A DNA stretch of 64,000 nucleotides from NCBI GenBank assembly GCA_963774345.1, contig CAVZFB010000027.1:296965-360964 (forward strand), written 5' to 3'. Both the position numbers and the translations under genes were made by a program. Each line of letters begins with the position of its first letter. Within the stretch, counting starts at the first letter, position 1. The notes below the pieces were generated by a model, which saw nothing but the letters and a program-made list of their open reading frames with translations, was not told where the DNA came from and did no database searches. Shown piece after piece: positions 17,062 to 25,921 of the stretch. Origin of the DNA: AP-15 sp963774345. GTDB lineage: Bacteria > Pseudomonadota > Alphaproteobacteria > ATCC43930 > CGMCC-115725.

Positions 17062-17232
17062 TGTTGGCATTTTTGACGGACAGCTATATTGGGAGATCAT
17101 CGTGATAACCCCGATTGAACTAAACCGCTCTGGCGGTAGGGAGAAAATAACGGAAAGTATTTAGACAAGACGCCCGGCCCTCCTGACAGGATTGGAGCTG
17201 TCGAAGCTCCAGCCTGATACAGGAGGCCGTCA

Positions 17233-18092
17233 ATGACCGGGATGAATCCGTTGCGCCGCCGCATGATCGAGGACATGAAGGTGCGCAATCTGTCGCCGGT
17301 GACGCAACGCTGTTACGTGCATGCGGTGGCGAAATTCGCCAACACTTCAACCGCTCGCCTGATCGGCTGGGGCTGGCGGAGGTGCGAACCTATCAGATCC
17401 ACCTCACCTCGACCGGCATCTCGTGGGCCGGCTTCAACGTCGCGGTCTGCGCCCTGCGCTTCTTCTACGGCGTCACGCTCGGGCGCACCGCGATCGTCGA
17501 GCGCATCCCCTACGCGCGCAAGCGGCGGCAACTGCCGGTGATCCTGAGCGCCGACGAAGTATCGCGATTTCTCGCGGCGGTGCCGAGCCTGAAGCATCGC
17601 ACCGCGTTGATGACGGCCTATGCCGCCGGGCTGCGGGTCTCCGAAGTGGTGCGGCTGAAGATCGCCGATATCGACAGCGGCCGCATGCTGATCCGGGTCG
17701 AACAGGGCAAGGGCGGCCGGGACCGCTACATCATGCTGTCGCCGCAACTGCTCGTCGTTCTGCGCGCCTATTGGCAGGAAGCTCGGCCGACACATTGGCT
17801 GTTTCCCGGCCAAGACGAAAGCCGGCCGCTCGACGCGAGCGTGCTGCAGTGGGCGTGCCGAAACGCTCGGGCGGCGGCGAAGCTCGGGAAGCCGGTGACC
17901 GTCCATACCCTGCGCCACAGCTTCGCCACCCATCTGCTCGAAGCCGGCACCGACATCCGCACGATCCAGGTGCTGCTCGGTCATCGCGATCTGTCGACCA
18001 CGGCCCGCTACACCCAGGTCGCCGCCACCACGATCGGCAACACGACCAGCCCGTTCGACCGGCTCAAGCTGGGGAGCGCCACGCCGGCCTGA
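17233..18092 (+). pseudogene. IS91-associated tyrosine integrase, frameshifted
   Basis: This XerC-like recombinase is of the kind that precedes IS91-family transposases. The first frame starts at ATG 17233 with MNPLRRRMIEDMKVRNLSP and breaks near 17340. The continuation in another frame reads HFNRSPDRLGLAEVRTYQIH and carries the catalytic domain: AAGLRVSEVVRLK, GKGGRDRY, HTLRHSFATHLLEAG, LLGHRDLSTTARYTQV. One base is missing, so the whole product would be about 286 residues. It is followed after 12 bases by a truncated IS91 transposase, confirming the unit. Confidence 0.87.
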
Positions 18093-18104
18093 ACCGCGGC
18101 GGTC

Positions 18105-18638
18105 ATGCCCGCATTGGAGGTGGCGGACATCTTCCGCCGCCACGGCGAGGCTTATCGCCAGACCCATGCCGGTCATCTTGGCCGAACCGAGCGCCGCATC
18201 ATGGGCGCGATCGAGGCGTGCCGCACCGCGGCGCTCGGCGGCCATGTCGAGCGCTGCACCGATTGCGGCCTCATCCGCATCGCCTACAATTCGTGCCGCA
18301 ACCGCCATTGCCCGAAATGCCAGGGCCCGGCGCGCGCGGCGTGGCTGGCCGAGCGCCAGGCCGAATTGCTGCCGGTGCCGTATTTCCACGTCGTGTTCAC
18401 GCTGCCGGCGGCGGCCGCCGAAATCGCCTTCCAGAACAAGGGCGCAGTCCCTGCTGCGGCGGGCGGATGGAACAGGTCGGCATTGTCCTGCGAACGGCGG
18501 CGGACCTCGTGGCGGAACCTCTCGCGGCCCGGTGCGATGTCGCGTAACACTGTTACGGAAAATTGCGGCGGCGTTGGTTTACGCCGGACAGCCGGGCTTA
18601 CCTTTTCCAATCGGCCCCGGGAGAGGCTCTTCGCTTAA
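18105..18638 (+). pseudogene. IS91-family transposase, 3' truncated
   Basis: This is the N-terminal third of a Y2-type rolling-circle transposase. The zinc-binding region is clear (CTDCGLIRIAYNSCRNRHCP then KCQGPARAAWLAERQAELLP), followed by PYFHVVFTLPAAAAEIAFQN. After residue 117 the sequence stops matching the family (the usual continuation with the HUH motif and the catalytic tyrosines is absent) and runs as unrelated protein to 18638. The element is therefore dead, and its right end was lost by deletion or another insertion. Confidence 0.85.
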
Positions 18639-18688
18639 CTTACGAAGCCGACGTTCCACAAATGTGTGATGCGAGTTATTAGCTCCGA

Positions 18689-19486
18689 TTACAAAATCGA
18701 CTGCGCACCCCACGATTGATCGTTCACGAATCGCGCCAAAGCAGTTCGTGGTTTTCTCATCACTTGCGCCGTTTGTGCCATGCTATTCGTCGCCACGAAC
18801 ACGCAGCGCGGCGATAACGGAAACAGTAACACGACACGAGCGTCTTTCCATCCATGCGTTGCTATTAACGGGCGATCACCCGTTAGGAGCGTGTGAGAGG
18901 CCGATGACACATCAATCGTAGACCAATGCATGTTCACAAGAAAATGGCCTAGATTCGCATGGTCGATGAGACGCGGCAAAACCCGCTTATGTGCATTCTC
19001 TATAACATGAGGGTAATACTTTTCCTTCCACTCATAGAAGTGTCTGGTTCTCCGGGCTTTCGTGCGGCTGTGTATCTTGAATCCTCACGATGCAGATTAG
19101 CGCGTAAGTTCTGGTCAGCAAGGCGCTTCAATTCGCTCAATGAAAATGGACTGCGTACTTGCATCGACATTATCAAGCGAAGCCCAATCCACACGCTGGT
19201 CGTTGGTGAGTTGATTTAGACGACCTGCAAGAAGGAGCTTGTGCGCAATCGCGCCGCGCGCATCTGCCGGTGAAAACAATTCTGTTTCGAGCACTTCTTG
19301 CTGTTGCGGGGGCACCCCATGAAGGGTGTAAAGATGGGGCTCATAGCCAGTGTTTTTCGGCGCAATCGACGACGCCACTACTACATCCTTAGGTCTATAA
19401 TATCGCGTGACGGGTCCCTCGACAGTCCACGCTTTGAGATAGAACACCGGCGTAAAGTAATGGCTAATGGGCGCACGCAAGGTCAT
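18689..19486 (-). pseudogene. DUF4238 protein, two frameshifts
   Basis: The decayed gene runs from ATG 19486. The N-terminus SHYFTPVFYLKAWTVEG is the typical DUF4238 start. The frame breaks near 19120 after FIERIEA, continues as LADQNLRANLHREDS in a second frame, and breaks again near 19070. The third frame reads FYEWKEKYYPHVIENAHKRV, then LGHFLVNMHWSTIDVSSASH and LLTGDRPL, the conserved end of the family, to the stop at 18689. The combined length of about 265 residues is normal. The function of DUF4238 is unknown; members are frequent in defence islands. Confidence 0.72.
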
Positions 19487-19550
19487 AGCTTCTGCCTTGT
19501 GGCAGGATTATAATAGCGGGTCGCTCTATCTAGCTCCGGGGCTCCTAACT

Positions 19551-19919
19551 TTAGAAAACAGCGACCAACGGGCTAGTTGACCAGTCCAGCAGACGCGTTG
19601 GAACCCCGATGTGCTGAGCGTAGGCAAGCCAATCCCAATCGTTGAATCTTGGATCACTTATTAAGGATATGGCGCGATTCTTGAACTCGTGGAACAATCT
19701 TTCTTCCTGTGCGCGTTTATAATGTCCAAAAATCTACTCTCGACCGATGCTCGGGAGCGGATAGTATGCAGGCGAACCAACACCACGGAAAATCCAACTT
19801 GTATCTCGCATCCGTTCCATTATGGCATGTAAATGCGTCCAATCTTTCACCGTGACGCGAGTAGCATCTAAGGTGGTTCTGATCTCCGCTTGTGACAGTT
19901 GAGACTTTGCTTTTGCCAT
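19551..19919 (-). pseudogene. FRG-domain protein, nonsense mutation and truncation
   Basis: Starting at ATG 19919 (MAKAKSQLSQAEIRTTL), the frame shows the FRG domain: WIFRGVGSPAYYPLPSIGRE, then an in-frame TAG (near 19738), then the same frame continues YKRAQEERLFHEFKNRA and LAYAQHIGVPTRLLDWSTS, the strongest FRG signature, to a stop at 19551 after PLVAVF. The remainder of the domain is missing. FRG domains (named for the Phe-Arg-Gly motif seen here) often occur in phage-defence contexts. The premature stop and the 3' loss mark it as dead. Confidence 0.8.
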
Positions 19920-19953
19920 GTGTGAACACACCGTCGCATCGACATGATCAATA

Positions 19954-20598
19954 TCACAGACGGCCGGGCGGATCACCCACCACGGCGCGCTTCTGGCGGA
20001 TCAACCCGAAGCGCCTGCACGTCGTTCGATCACGTCGCCGTGAAGTTCGTGAAATCGTACTCTTCCCCACGCCGTAGCTGCGCGCGAGTTCGGCGAGTGT
20101 AGCGCCTTCCGCCCGCCGCTTGCGGGCCTCGTCCTGCTGCGCTTCGGTCAATTTCGGTTTCCGGCCCATGCGCTGCCCGCGCTTCTGCGCCCGGCTGCGG
20201 CCTTCGGCGGTGCGGGTGCGAATAAGATCGCGCTCCACGTCGGCTAGGCCGCCCAGCACGGCAATCATCAAGCGCCCGGTGCTGGTGCCGGTGTCGGCCC
20301 ACGGCTCGGCCAGTGACCGGAATTGCGCCTTCGCGTCCACGATCTGCTTGACGATGGCGAACAGGTCGAAGGTGCTGCGGGCGAGGCGGTCAATCCTCGT
20401 CACCGTCACCACGTCGCCAGGGGCGAGGTGCTTTAGCATTTTGAGAAGCTCGCGCCGGTCGTTGTGCGCGCCTGTCACCTTCTCGCGGTAAATCTTGCTG
20501 CATTCGACGCCGCGCAACTGCTCAAGCTGGCTGTCGAGGGTCTGGCCCACGGTGCTTACGCGGGCGTAGCCGAGGCGGCGGTTTTGCGTTTCGGTCAT
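19954..20598 (-). CDS. Serine recombinase (Tn3-type resolvase/invertase)
   Basis: This 214-residue resolvase has the N-terminal catalytic domain with serine nucleophile in LGYARVSTVGQTLDSQ, EKVTGAHNDRREL, RIDRLARSTFDLF and GGLADVERDLIRTRTAEG. A Hin-type helix-turn-helix follows (LTEAQQDEARKRRAEGATLA, LARSYGVGKSTISR). The last 25 residues after ISR are unlike the family and probably reflect a frameshift near the end. It stands upstream of the FRG remnant on the same strand. No transposase of the Tn3 family is present, so it is an orphan recombinase of the mosaic region. Confidence 0.88.
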   Translation of the reverse strand: MTETQNRRLGYARVSTVGQTLDSQLEQLRGVECSKIYREKVTGAHNDRRELLKMLKHLAPGDVVTVTRIDRLARSTFDLFAIVKQIVDAKAQFRSLAEPWADTGTSTGRLMIAVLGGLADVERDLIRTRTAEGRSRAQKRGQRMGRKPKLTEAQQDEARKRRAEGATLAELARSYGVGKSTISRTSRRRDRTTCRRFGLIRQKRAVVGDPPGRL

Positions 20599-20856
20599 AA
20601 GTTACGGGAAGAGTAAGCCCTTGATCAGGCGGGGGCAAGCAAATTTCCCAAAATTCTTGACTTTTGCACATGATAACGGGACCGGACGGAAGTCGAGTAT
20701 CGCCCGCTCAGCCCGCCCTTCCACAGCTTCAGACTGAAGCTGTGGCGAGGAACGCCGTCAACGCCTTAACACCGCCCAAACTCCTCAGTTGCGAAAGGCA
20801 TATGTCTCGTGACAAAGTTGTCCAGATGAGATTGCAATCGATAGGAAACACGCAAG

Positions 20857-21240
20857 ATGCTAGGGGAGGAGGCTGCGGTCGTAGTTGTCGAGGCAGCGCT
20901 GGAGCTGGCAGTTAAGGCTGCCAAGTCTCCACTTGATAAAATAATCCATCGTTGGGCCGGCAAGAAGGTTCTGATCGTCGGCCCGCGCGACACTGGGAAG
21001 ACATCCTTCGCAAACTATTTACGGTTTGGCATACTGGCCGACGAAGAGACTCGGGTGCTGAGTGAGGAGGAGGAGGTCTTCAGCACGTTTTCGGTGGAAA
21101 CGGCCAAAGGTCAGAGGCTTTCTGCAAGATTCCGCTATGTGAGGGCAATGCCCGGCGAGCTGCACATTGTCAAACATGACTGCGAGATCCTCGCGATTGT
21201 CCCACCGCCTGCCAGCGTACATGATAAATGGGCAGCGTAA
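20857..21240 (+). pseudogene. P-loop GTPase-like fragment
   Basis: This 127-residue frame has a Walker A motif GPRDTGKTSF (about residues 42-51) in the context KKVLIVGPRDTGKTSFANYL, preceded by a hydrophobic helix. Later G motifs (DxxG, NKxD) are not found, and the protein ends soon after ARFRYVRAMPGELHIVKHD, so the domain is incomplete at its C-terminus. It resembles the small GTPase-domain proteins seen in accessory islands, but no exact family is assigned. Confidence 0.5.
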
Positions 21241-21872
21241 ACGCGGCCCCGGCTGCGGCCCAGTGCGTTCGAGACAAAATGGCTGAGCCGGCCCGACAAC
21301 CTCGCCGCTCTAGCTGATCTTCCCGGCCTGTGGGGTTGACAAGGTGCATATGCGGCGACAGCCGAGGATCGTCGCGCTCGAGGGCAAAAAAGCAGCGCCT
21401 CAAAATCCATTCGGTTGCACTTGGATTACTCCCTCCTTCTGCGCGGTCGACCGGCGATCCATAAGAGAGCGCCGCGGCGCCGCTCCTAGGCACCCTGGGT
21501 GAGCCACGCAGCCTCGGCCCACCACGGCGGAGGTCGCATCGAGAGCGTTAACTCCTAATCTCTGAGATACTGACGAAAACAGTGACGGAAGCCGCTGAAG
21601 CGCAAAGGTTGAAATGAAGCTGCTGGAACGACCGTTTTCCCGATCTTCGTCGAGCCGGAGCAAATGTCGGTTTCGGGGCACCTTGAGCGGTTCCCGTCAC
21701 CAAGGCTGAATGCCCGCTTTGCGTTCAGCGAATAGACTTTCGCGAGGCCCCCTCGAAAACGCGCTGCCGATCACGCCAATCCCTCCCGCGAAAGCGGGTT
21801 CGTTCTTCGGCGCGCTACCCGCTGTTGCCCAGCGCTCCGGCGAAGGTCCGCAATCCCACCCTAATCGGACCA
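21241..21872. other. Intergenic stretch without recognisable gene
   Basis: About 630 bases follow the GTPase fragment. Open frames exist on both strands but none shows a domain, a convincing ribosome-binding site or consistent codon use. It is probably a degraded mosaic of mobile DNA. Confidence 0.5.
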
Positions 21873-22080
21873 TCAAGCCGACATCGCTCGGTTCCGCTTT
21901 ACGATCTCGAGGACGGTATTTTTGCTAAGCCCCAATTCGCGGCTGATCAGGCGATAGCTCCTTCCCGCAGCGACAAGTGCAAGCACTTTTAGAGCGAGCC
22001 GATCGGATTTCGGCCTCTGCCTTGGCTGGCGGCCAAGGCGCTTGCCGCGATGCGCAGAACGGGTTTCGGGCCGTCGGCGG
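21873..22080 (-). pseudogene. Serine recombinase C-terminal fragment
   Basis: On the minus strand a frame without its own start reads RGKRLGRQPRQRPKSD, then LALKVLALVAAGRSYRLISR and ELGLSKNTVLEIVKRN to a stop at 21873. This is the helix-turn-helix end of a resolvase, the same domain layout as the intact one at 19954-20598. The catalytic domain is absent upstream. It is a remnant of a further recombinase. Confidence 0.68.
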
Positions 22081-22196
22081 CTTCCGCTTGGCCCGGTGCT
22101 TCGGGGATCTTGATGACGCGCTGCCGAGCGATGGCGCCGAACGGCTCAGGCTGTGCGGGAGTTTGTGATAGCTGGGGGCGGCCGGCCGCGCCTTCC

Positions 22197-22586
22197 CTAT
22201 GGTTCAGGCATTGAGCGCGTCGTAGTCCCGGTGAGTGGTACCAGTAGTGGCAATGGCCGCTCGCGGCGTTGCGGATTGGGCGGCTGAGGGTCGGCGGCGG
22301 TTGCCGGGAGCGGCGGGATATCGGGCCTGCCGTTCAATCTGATCAGGCTTTCGCGGGCATCGGATATTTCTTGAATGAGGTTGTCGAAAACGTAGAGGCG
22401 CAACTGCTCGTCCGCCCCTTGCTCGCTTCGCTGCCAGCGCACGGGGCGGTTGGCGAAAGCCTTGCTGTCTTCCTGCCAGAGTTCTTCAAGGATCGCTACG
22501 GCCTCGCCGAGCTTGGCCTCGGCTTTGGCGCGCTGCTTACGGCTCCATGCATCCATAATCGCGGTCCCTTTTGGCTTCCATGGCAT
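22197..22586 (-). CDS. Hypothetical protein
   Basis: This protein of up to 129 residues was not recognised. The central part is helical and charged (AWSRKQRAKAEAKLGEAVAI, LYVFDNLIQEISDARESLIR), and the C-terminus is Pro/Arg-rich. Start may be ATG 22586 or the ATG at 22556 (MDAWSRKQ). Its first codons and upstream region lie inside a 114-base direct repeat whose other copy is at 24883-24996. It may be a small accessory gene of the element. Confidence 0.5.
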   Translation of the reverse strand: MPWKPKGTAIMDAWSRKQRAKAEAKLGEAVAILEELWQEDSKAFANRPVRWQRSEQGADEQLRLYVFDNLIQEISDARESLIRLNGRPDIPPLPATAADPQPPNPQRRERPLPLLVPLTGTTTRSMPEP

Positions 22587-22630
22587 CTGGTTTGCCGATA
22601 GCGGGCGCGGCTGTCAAAAGTCCAATAAGC
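22517..22630. repeat. 114-bp direct repeat, copy 1
   Basis: This stretch matches 24883-24996 over 114 bases with three differences. It covers the first codons and the upstream region of the hypothetical gene at 22197-22586. The two copies are in the same orientation and bracket about 2.25 kb containing a terminator, the OmpA lipoprotein and the Crp/Fnr remnant. Confidence 0.85.
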
Positions 22631-22905
22631 GACATTCTGGAAAAATCGGTGCTTAGCGCAGAACGCGTCTTACGGAAAAGTCTTACGGAAAAATCGCGGC
22701 GGTGGTGAGTGTGCCGGAGTGTGTCGGAAATTCTTACATCGGTGAATCCTCTCCTCGAAAAACCGCTCGCCCGCGCTGCGCGCCGCCCGATAGGCGAAAG
22801 ACGATTCCACGTCCGACGGTTTCGCTCGCCGGTGACCGCTTGAAATCGATTTCTGGCTTCAGCGTCGCTATGTGTGTAGGATGGCGGCCGGCAGTTGAGG
22901 CCTCG

Positions 22906-22943
22906 CCCCGTCGTTTGTTCCTCTCTCGACGGGGCCCTTTTTT
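22906..22943 (+). terminator. Rho-independent terminator
   Basis: A perfect 8-bp stem CCCCGTCG (22906-22913) pairs with CGACGGGG (22927-22934) around a 13-base loop and is followed by CCCTTTTTT. The orientation is plus. No protein gene directly upstream is recognised, so it may end a short untranslated RNA; none was identified. The rest of 22631-23272 shows no supported gene. Confidence 0.75.
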
Positions 22944-23272
22944 ATCTCTCCGCCCAACCCTCGAAAATCTGTTTCAACGGCCCGGCGCGCAGCCTGGCAC
23001 CGCTGATCGGCAAGCCGGTCGTGTTGACGAGGTGCGTCAAGATTCGGTGAACAAGCCGCCGCCCGAGCCGTCGCTGGCGTACACGTCGACGCGCGGGGCC
23101 CCGATAAGCTCCGGGTTTCTCGGCGGCATAATACGGGCGAACACCCATGTCATGGTCAGTGGTTCGGTGAATGGTACCGGCGATGAGCCGAGCGCTCCAA
23201 CCGACCAGCCGAGAACCGGGAACTATCGCGAGCCCGGGAGTATGAGTTGCCTTATCGTCTCGCCGCTTCTGG

Positions 23273-23824
23273 TCAGGCACCGGTGCCGGCGAGGGTGATC
23301 TCGACGCGACGGTTCTGTGCTCGCCCCTGCGGCGTGTCGTTTGGGGCTACCGGGTCGGCGGCGCCGAGGCCGCGCGTCTGAACGAGGCTCGGATTGACCC
23401 CTTGAGAGATTAAGAAACTGGCAACCGTCTGGGCACGCTTCAGTGACAGCTGTTCATTGCTTGTAATGCCTTGCTGCATCAGCTCGGGGCCGATCGGAAC
23501 GTTGTCGGTGTATCCGGTCACAATGATCGTCGTCTGCTGGAACGGCGCAAGGATGGGCGCCATCTGGGAGATTGTCTGTGCTGCCGCCGGGGGCATTTGC
23601 CAGCCGCCTGATGGGAACAGTAGGTCGCTGTTGACGTCGACTTTGATCGCGTTCTGCAGCCGCGTAATGTGCACCTGCTGCGCTGCGATTTGGCCGGAGA
23701 GCCGCTGGTTCAGCTGGTTGTAGTCATTTTCGAGCGCGTCGTATTGCTGCGCGGGCACACAAGCCGACAGCATCAACGCGACGCAGCCGGCGATAGCGAC
23801 ACCGCGGGAAAGATAGACCGTCAT
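23273..23824 (-). CDS. OmpA-family peptidoglycan-binding lipoprotein
   Basis: This 183-residue outer-membrane-associated lipoprotein begins at ATG 23824 with a signal peptide and lipobox (VAIAGCVALMLSAC). A short coiled coil follows (YDALENDYNQLNQRLSGQIA). The OmpA C-terminal domain binds peptidoglycan and shows TGYTDNVPIG, LSLKRAQTVASFLISQGV and the end QNRRVEITLAG. A longer frame upstream exists, but ATG 23824 has GGAG seven bases before it and gives the lipobox. It diverges from the Crp/Fnr remnant, with 89 bases between them. Confidence 0.88.
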   Translation of the reverse strand: MTVYLSRGVAIAGCVALMLSACVPAQQYDALENDYNQLNQRLSGQIAAQQVHITRLQNAIKVDVNSDLLFPSGGWQMPPAAAQTISQMAPILAPFQQTTIIVTGYTDNVPIGPELMQQGITSNEQLSLKRAQTVASFLISQGVNPSLVQTRGLGAADPVAPNDTPQGRAQNRRVEITLAGTGA

Positions 23825-23913
23825 CGTTAATTCTCCTGTGCATTGGTGAATTGGCCCACATAACCTGTGATTTCCTGGCCAGCGCGATCTAATCGTCAAG
23901 GGAAATCTACGAG

Positions 23914-24408
23914 GTGGGAATGATCGGCAACGAAGGCTTCGCCGGCGTGCCGGTGCTGCTCGGTACGGATCGCTCCCCGCTCGAAGCAATGGTCCAGATT
24001 CCCGGATCGGCCTTGCGCATGCTCGCCAGCGTCTTTCGCGAGGAAGTCGACCGCCGCCCCACCCTGTCGAAAGTGCTGGTTCGCTACGCCCAGGCGCTCC
24101 ACATTCAGGTCTCGCTGACGGCGGCATGCAATGGCCGGCACACGCTACCGGAACGCCTCGCCCGTTGGTTGCTGACCGCCCGAGACCGCTCGACAAGCGA
24201 TCGGATGCCGCTCAGCCACGAATTTCTCTCGATGATGCTCGGGGTGCGGCGGTCCGGTGTCACGGTCGCGCTGGGGACGCTGAAGGCGGCCGCGCTCATC
24301 CGCAACACTCACGGTCAGGTGACCGTCGTCGACCGCTCGGGCTTAGAAGCAGCGTCCTGCGAGTGCTACCGCACTGTTAGGAATGAATTCGCGCGTCTGC
24401 TCTCATAG
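23914..24408 (+). CDS. Crp/Fnr-family regulator, N-terminally truncated
   Basis: This 164-residue protein has the later part of a Crp/Fnr regulator. GMIGNEGFAGVPVLLGTDRS and ALRMLASVFREE belong to the cyclic-nucleotide-binding fold. The C-terminal winged helix is RLARWLLTARDRS, then LSHEFLSMMLGVRRSGVTVA. The first 60-80 residues of the sensor domain are missing, so the start GTG 23914 is a remnant start or the gene is truncated. Full-length relatives are about 240 residues. DNA binding may persist but ligand sensing should not. Confidence 0.8.
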   Translation: MGMIGNEGFAGVPVLLGTDRSPLEAMVQIPGSALRMLASVFREEVDRRPTLSKVLVRYAQALHIQVSLTAACNGRHTLPERLARWLLTARDRSTSDRMPLSHEFLSMMLGVRRSGVTVALGTLKAAALIRNTHGQVTVVDRSGLEAASCECYRTVRNEFARLLS

Positions 24409-24409
24409 C

Positions 24410-24595
24410 TCAGGGTTGCGATCGGTCCTTTTCGCTGTCGGTCGACGACGTGGGCTTCTCTTCGAGTTCATCGGCCCAAAGCTCCAGCTGGCGCCCCGTC
24501 TCCTTAAGCCTTTCGGCCTCCTCGGGGGTCGCTGACGATGCGGCGTTCTCGAAAGATCGAGCCGCCCTTCTGCGTAGTGTGCTGGGATCATCCAT
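24410..24595 (-). CDS. Small acidic hypothetical protein
   Basis: This 61-residue protein begins MDDPSTLRRRAARSFENAAS and continues ATPEEAERLKETGRQLELWA, a charged helical pair, with a Ser/Asp/Glu-rich tail. The pattern is that of small alphaproteobacterial helical proteins of unknown role. Its end faces the Crp/Fnr remnant with one base between the stops. The start at ATG 24595 was chosen because the longer upstream frame is not conserved-looking. Confidence 0.55.
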   Translation of the reverse strand: MDDPSTLRRRAARSFENAASSATPEEAERLKETGRQLELWADELEEKPTSSTDSEKDRSQP

Positions 24596-24882
24596 AATCT
24601 GCCAACGTAACGCGAATCGTACGGTTCCGCCCCAAATCCCGGCGCCAGCGCCCGGGCAAGGGTCATGCCTACACTGCGTTGCAGTCTGCAAGATGTTTGC
24701 ATTGCCCGGAATCGCCCTCAAAAAACGGAGGGTTTTTGAGAGGGTATGTCGAACCGGAAAAGTTACAGGCAAAAGTGGGTTAAACCTCTCTCAAAACACA
24801 TCCTTGATTTCGGCCTCGCAAAAGGTAAGAGTGCGGTTGAGTGTCGAGAGGGTTCATGAGGATCAAACGGACAAAGGCCGGT

Positions 24883-24996
24883 CCTCGGCTTTGGCGCGCT
24901 GCTTACGGCTCCATGCTTCCAAAATCGCGGTCCCTTTTGGCTTCCAGGGCATCTGGTTTGCCGATAGCGGGCGCGGCTGTCAAAAGTCCAATAAGC
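24883..24996. repeat. 114-bp direct repeat, copy 2
   Basis: This is the second copy of the repeat at 22517-22630, with the same orientation and three mismatches. The gene that the first copy begins is absent here; the match breaks off within its first 13 or so codons at one end and just upstream of it at the other. The surrounding 24596-25151 has no supported gene. Confidence 0.85.
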
Positions 24997-25151
24997 CCAT
25001 ATAAATCACCGGCTTGCTGGAGGCCACCAGGAAAACGCCAATGGCCACAGTGGTAAGTCTTTTTCAGATCAACAGGTTGCCGGCAGCTTGACTGCCGATA
25101 CTTTTAACGCTCGATCGACCGCATCGACATGCCTCGGGAGGCAGGGGCCCA

Positions 25152-25238
25152 CATGCGTCGACGAGGACGACCCGCAAGCTCTATGATCGCCGGCGCGATG
25201 GGGTCCGGCTCGATGAGGTCGAGCGGATTGTGATCTGA
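25152..25238 (+). pseudogene. Tyrosine recombinase C-terminal remnant
   Basis: Twenty-eight codons read HASTRTTRKLYDRRRDGV and then RLDEVERIVI before TGA. They match the last residues of the intact recombinase at 14700-15686 with only a few changes, and they include the catalytic tyrosine. Nothing of the rest of the gene is present upstream. A secreted-protein gene starts 15 bases downstream, so the layout of recombinase end followed by a passenger gene is repeated here. Confidence 0.8.
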
Positions 25239-25253
25239 GAAAAGGAGGGTCGG

Positions 25254-25703
25254 ATGTTTTGCAGCGTTGCACAGCTGCTGCCGCGTTCACTCCTGCATGT
25301 GATTGCATTGTGGCCGATCATAATGCTGGGGTGCGTGGTTGCCGGGGCCGGAACGATCACCGCTTACGGAGAGTCAAGCCAAGGAGCCGTCCCCAGCATC
25401 AAGGCGGGTACACCCTATGCCCAAGCGCGGAAGCAGATGCTTTCGGCTGGCTTGGCTCCTTATCATGTCCGCACCTATCGTCTCCTGAATGAGCCTTATC
25501 GCTGCGAGGGCCGAGAGGACGTCTGTGGTGCCTATCCGGAAGCTGCCGAGTGTGTCGGTACTGGCAATGGCGACTGCGAATTCTTGTTCTCAAAAGGTGG
25601 CGGAATAATCGTGATGATTCATACCGTTGGCGAACGCCGTGAAGGTCTCACCGTCCAAGACGTGCGACGTTTGACACGGGCTCAAGTGGAAAAAAGGTAT
25701 TGA
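25254..25703 (+). CDS. Membrane-anchored or secreted hypothetical protein
   Basis: This 149-residue protein has an N-terminal hydrophobic segment (VIALWPIIMLGCVVAGAGTI) and then a small periplasmic domain starting SIKAGTPYAQARKQMLSAGL, which resembles a PASTA-like repeat. It has four later cysteines (CEGREDVC, CVGTGNGDC) that may pair. The ribosome-binding site AAGGAGGG precedes ATG 25254 by 5 bases, one of the best in the window. No function is known. It directly follows the recombinase remnant. Confidence 0.68.
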   Translation: MFCSVAQLLPRSLLHVIALWPIIMLGCVVAGAGTITAYGESSQGAVPSIKAGTPYAQARKQMLSAGLAPYHVRTYRLLNEPYRCEGREDVCGAYPEAAECVGTGNGDCEFLFSKGGGIIVMIHTVGERREGLTVQDVRRLTRAQVEKRY

Positions 25704-25921
25704 TGGGCGAGTTCGGTGCAGAGGTAGCAGGCGAGCGCATCCAATAGTCCTAAAAACAATTCGGATCGTCCTCGTCAGCCGCTATTTTACCGACCTCGCA
25801 TCTGCTCAAAGCCCGCTTAATCGAGGCCACCGACCGCGGCGTCAGAGATGCCCACAGCAATCCTTGCCCGCCGATGTGGCGGGTAATTCGCGTTTATAGC
25901 GGTTCAATCGCAATTTGAACC

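Noticed and set aside
21420..21500. Possible tRNA-like stretch near GGTCGACCGCGCAG
   Set aside because: No T arm or acceptor pairing could be built.
22702..23298. Plus-strand open frame of 198 codons
   Set aside because: It runs through a strong terminator and has no domain or plausible codon pattern.
24715..24744. Hairpin CCCTCAAAAA / TTTTTGAGAGGG
   Set aside because: The T run is inside the stem rather than after it, so it is not a normal terminator; no gene ends there.
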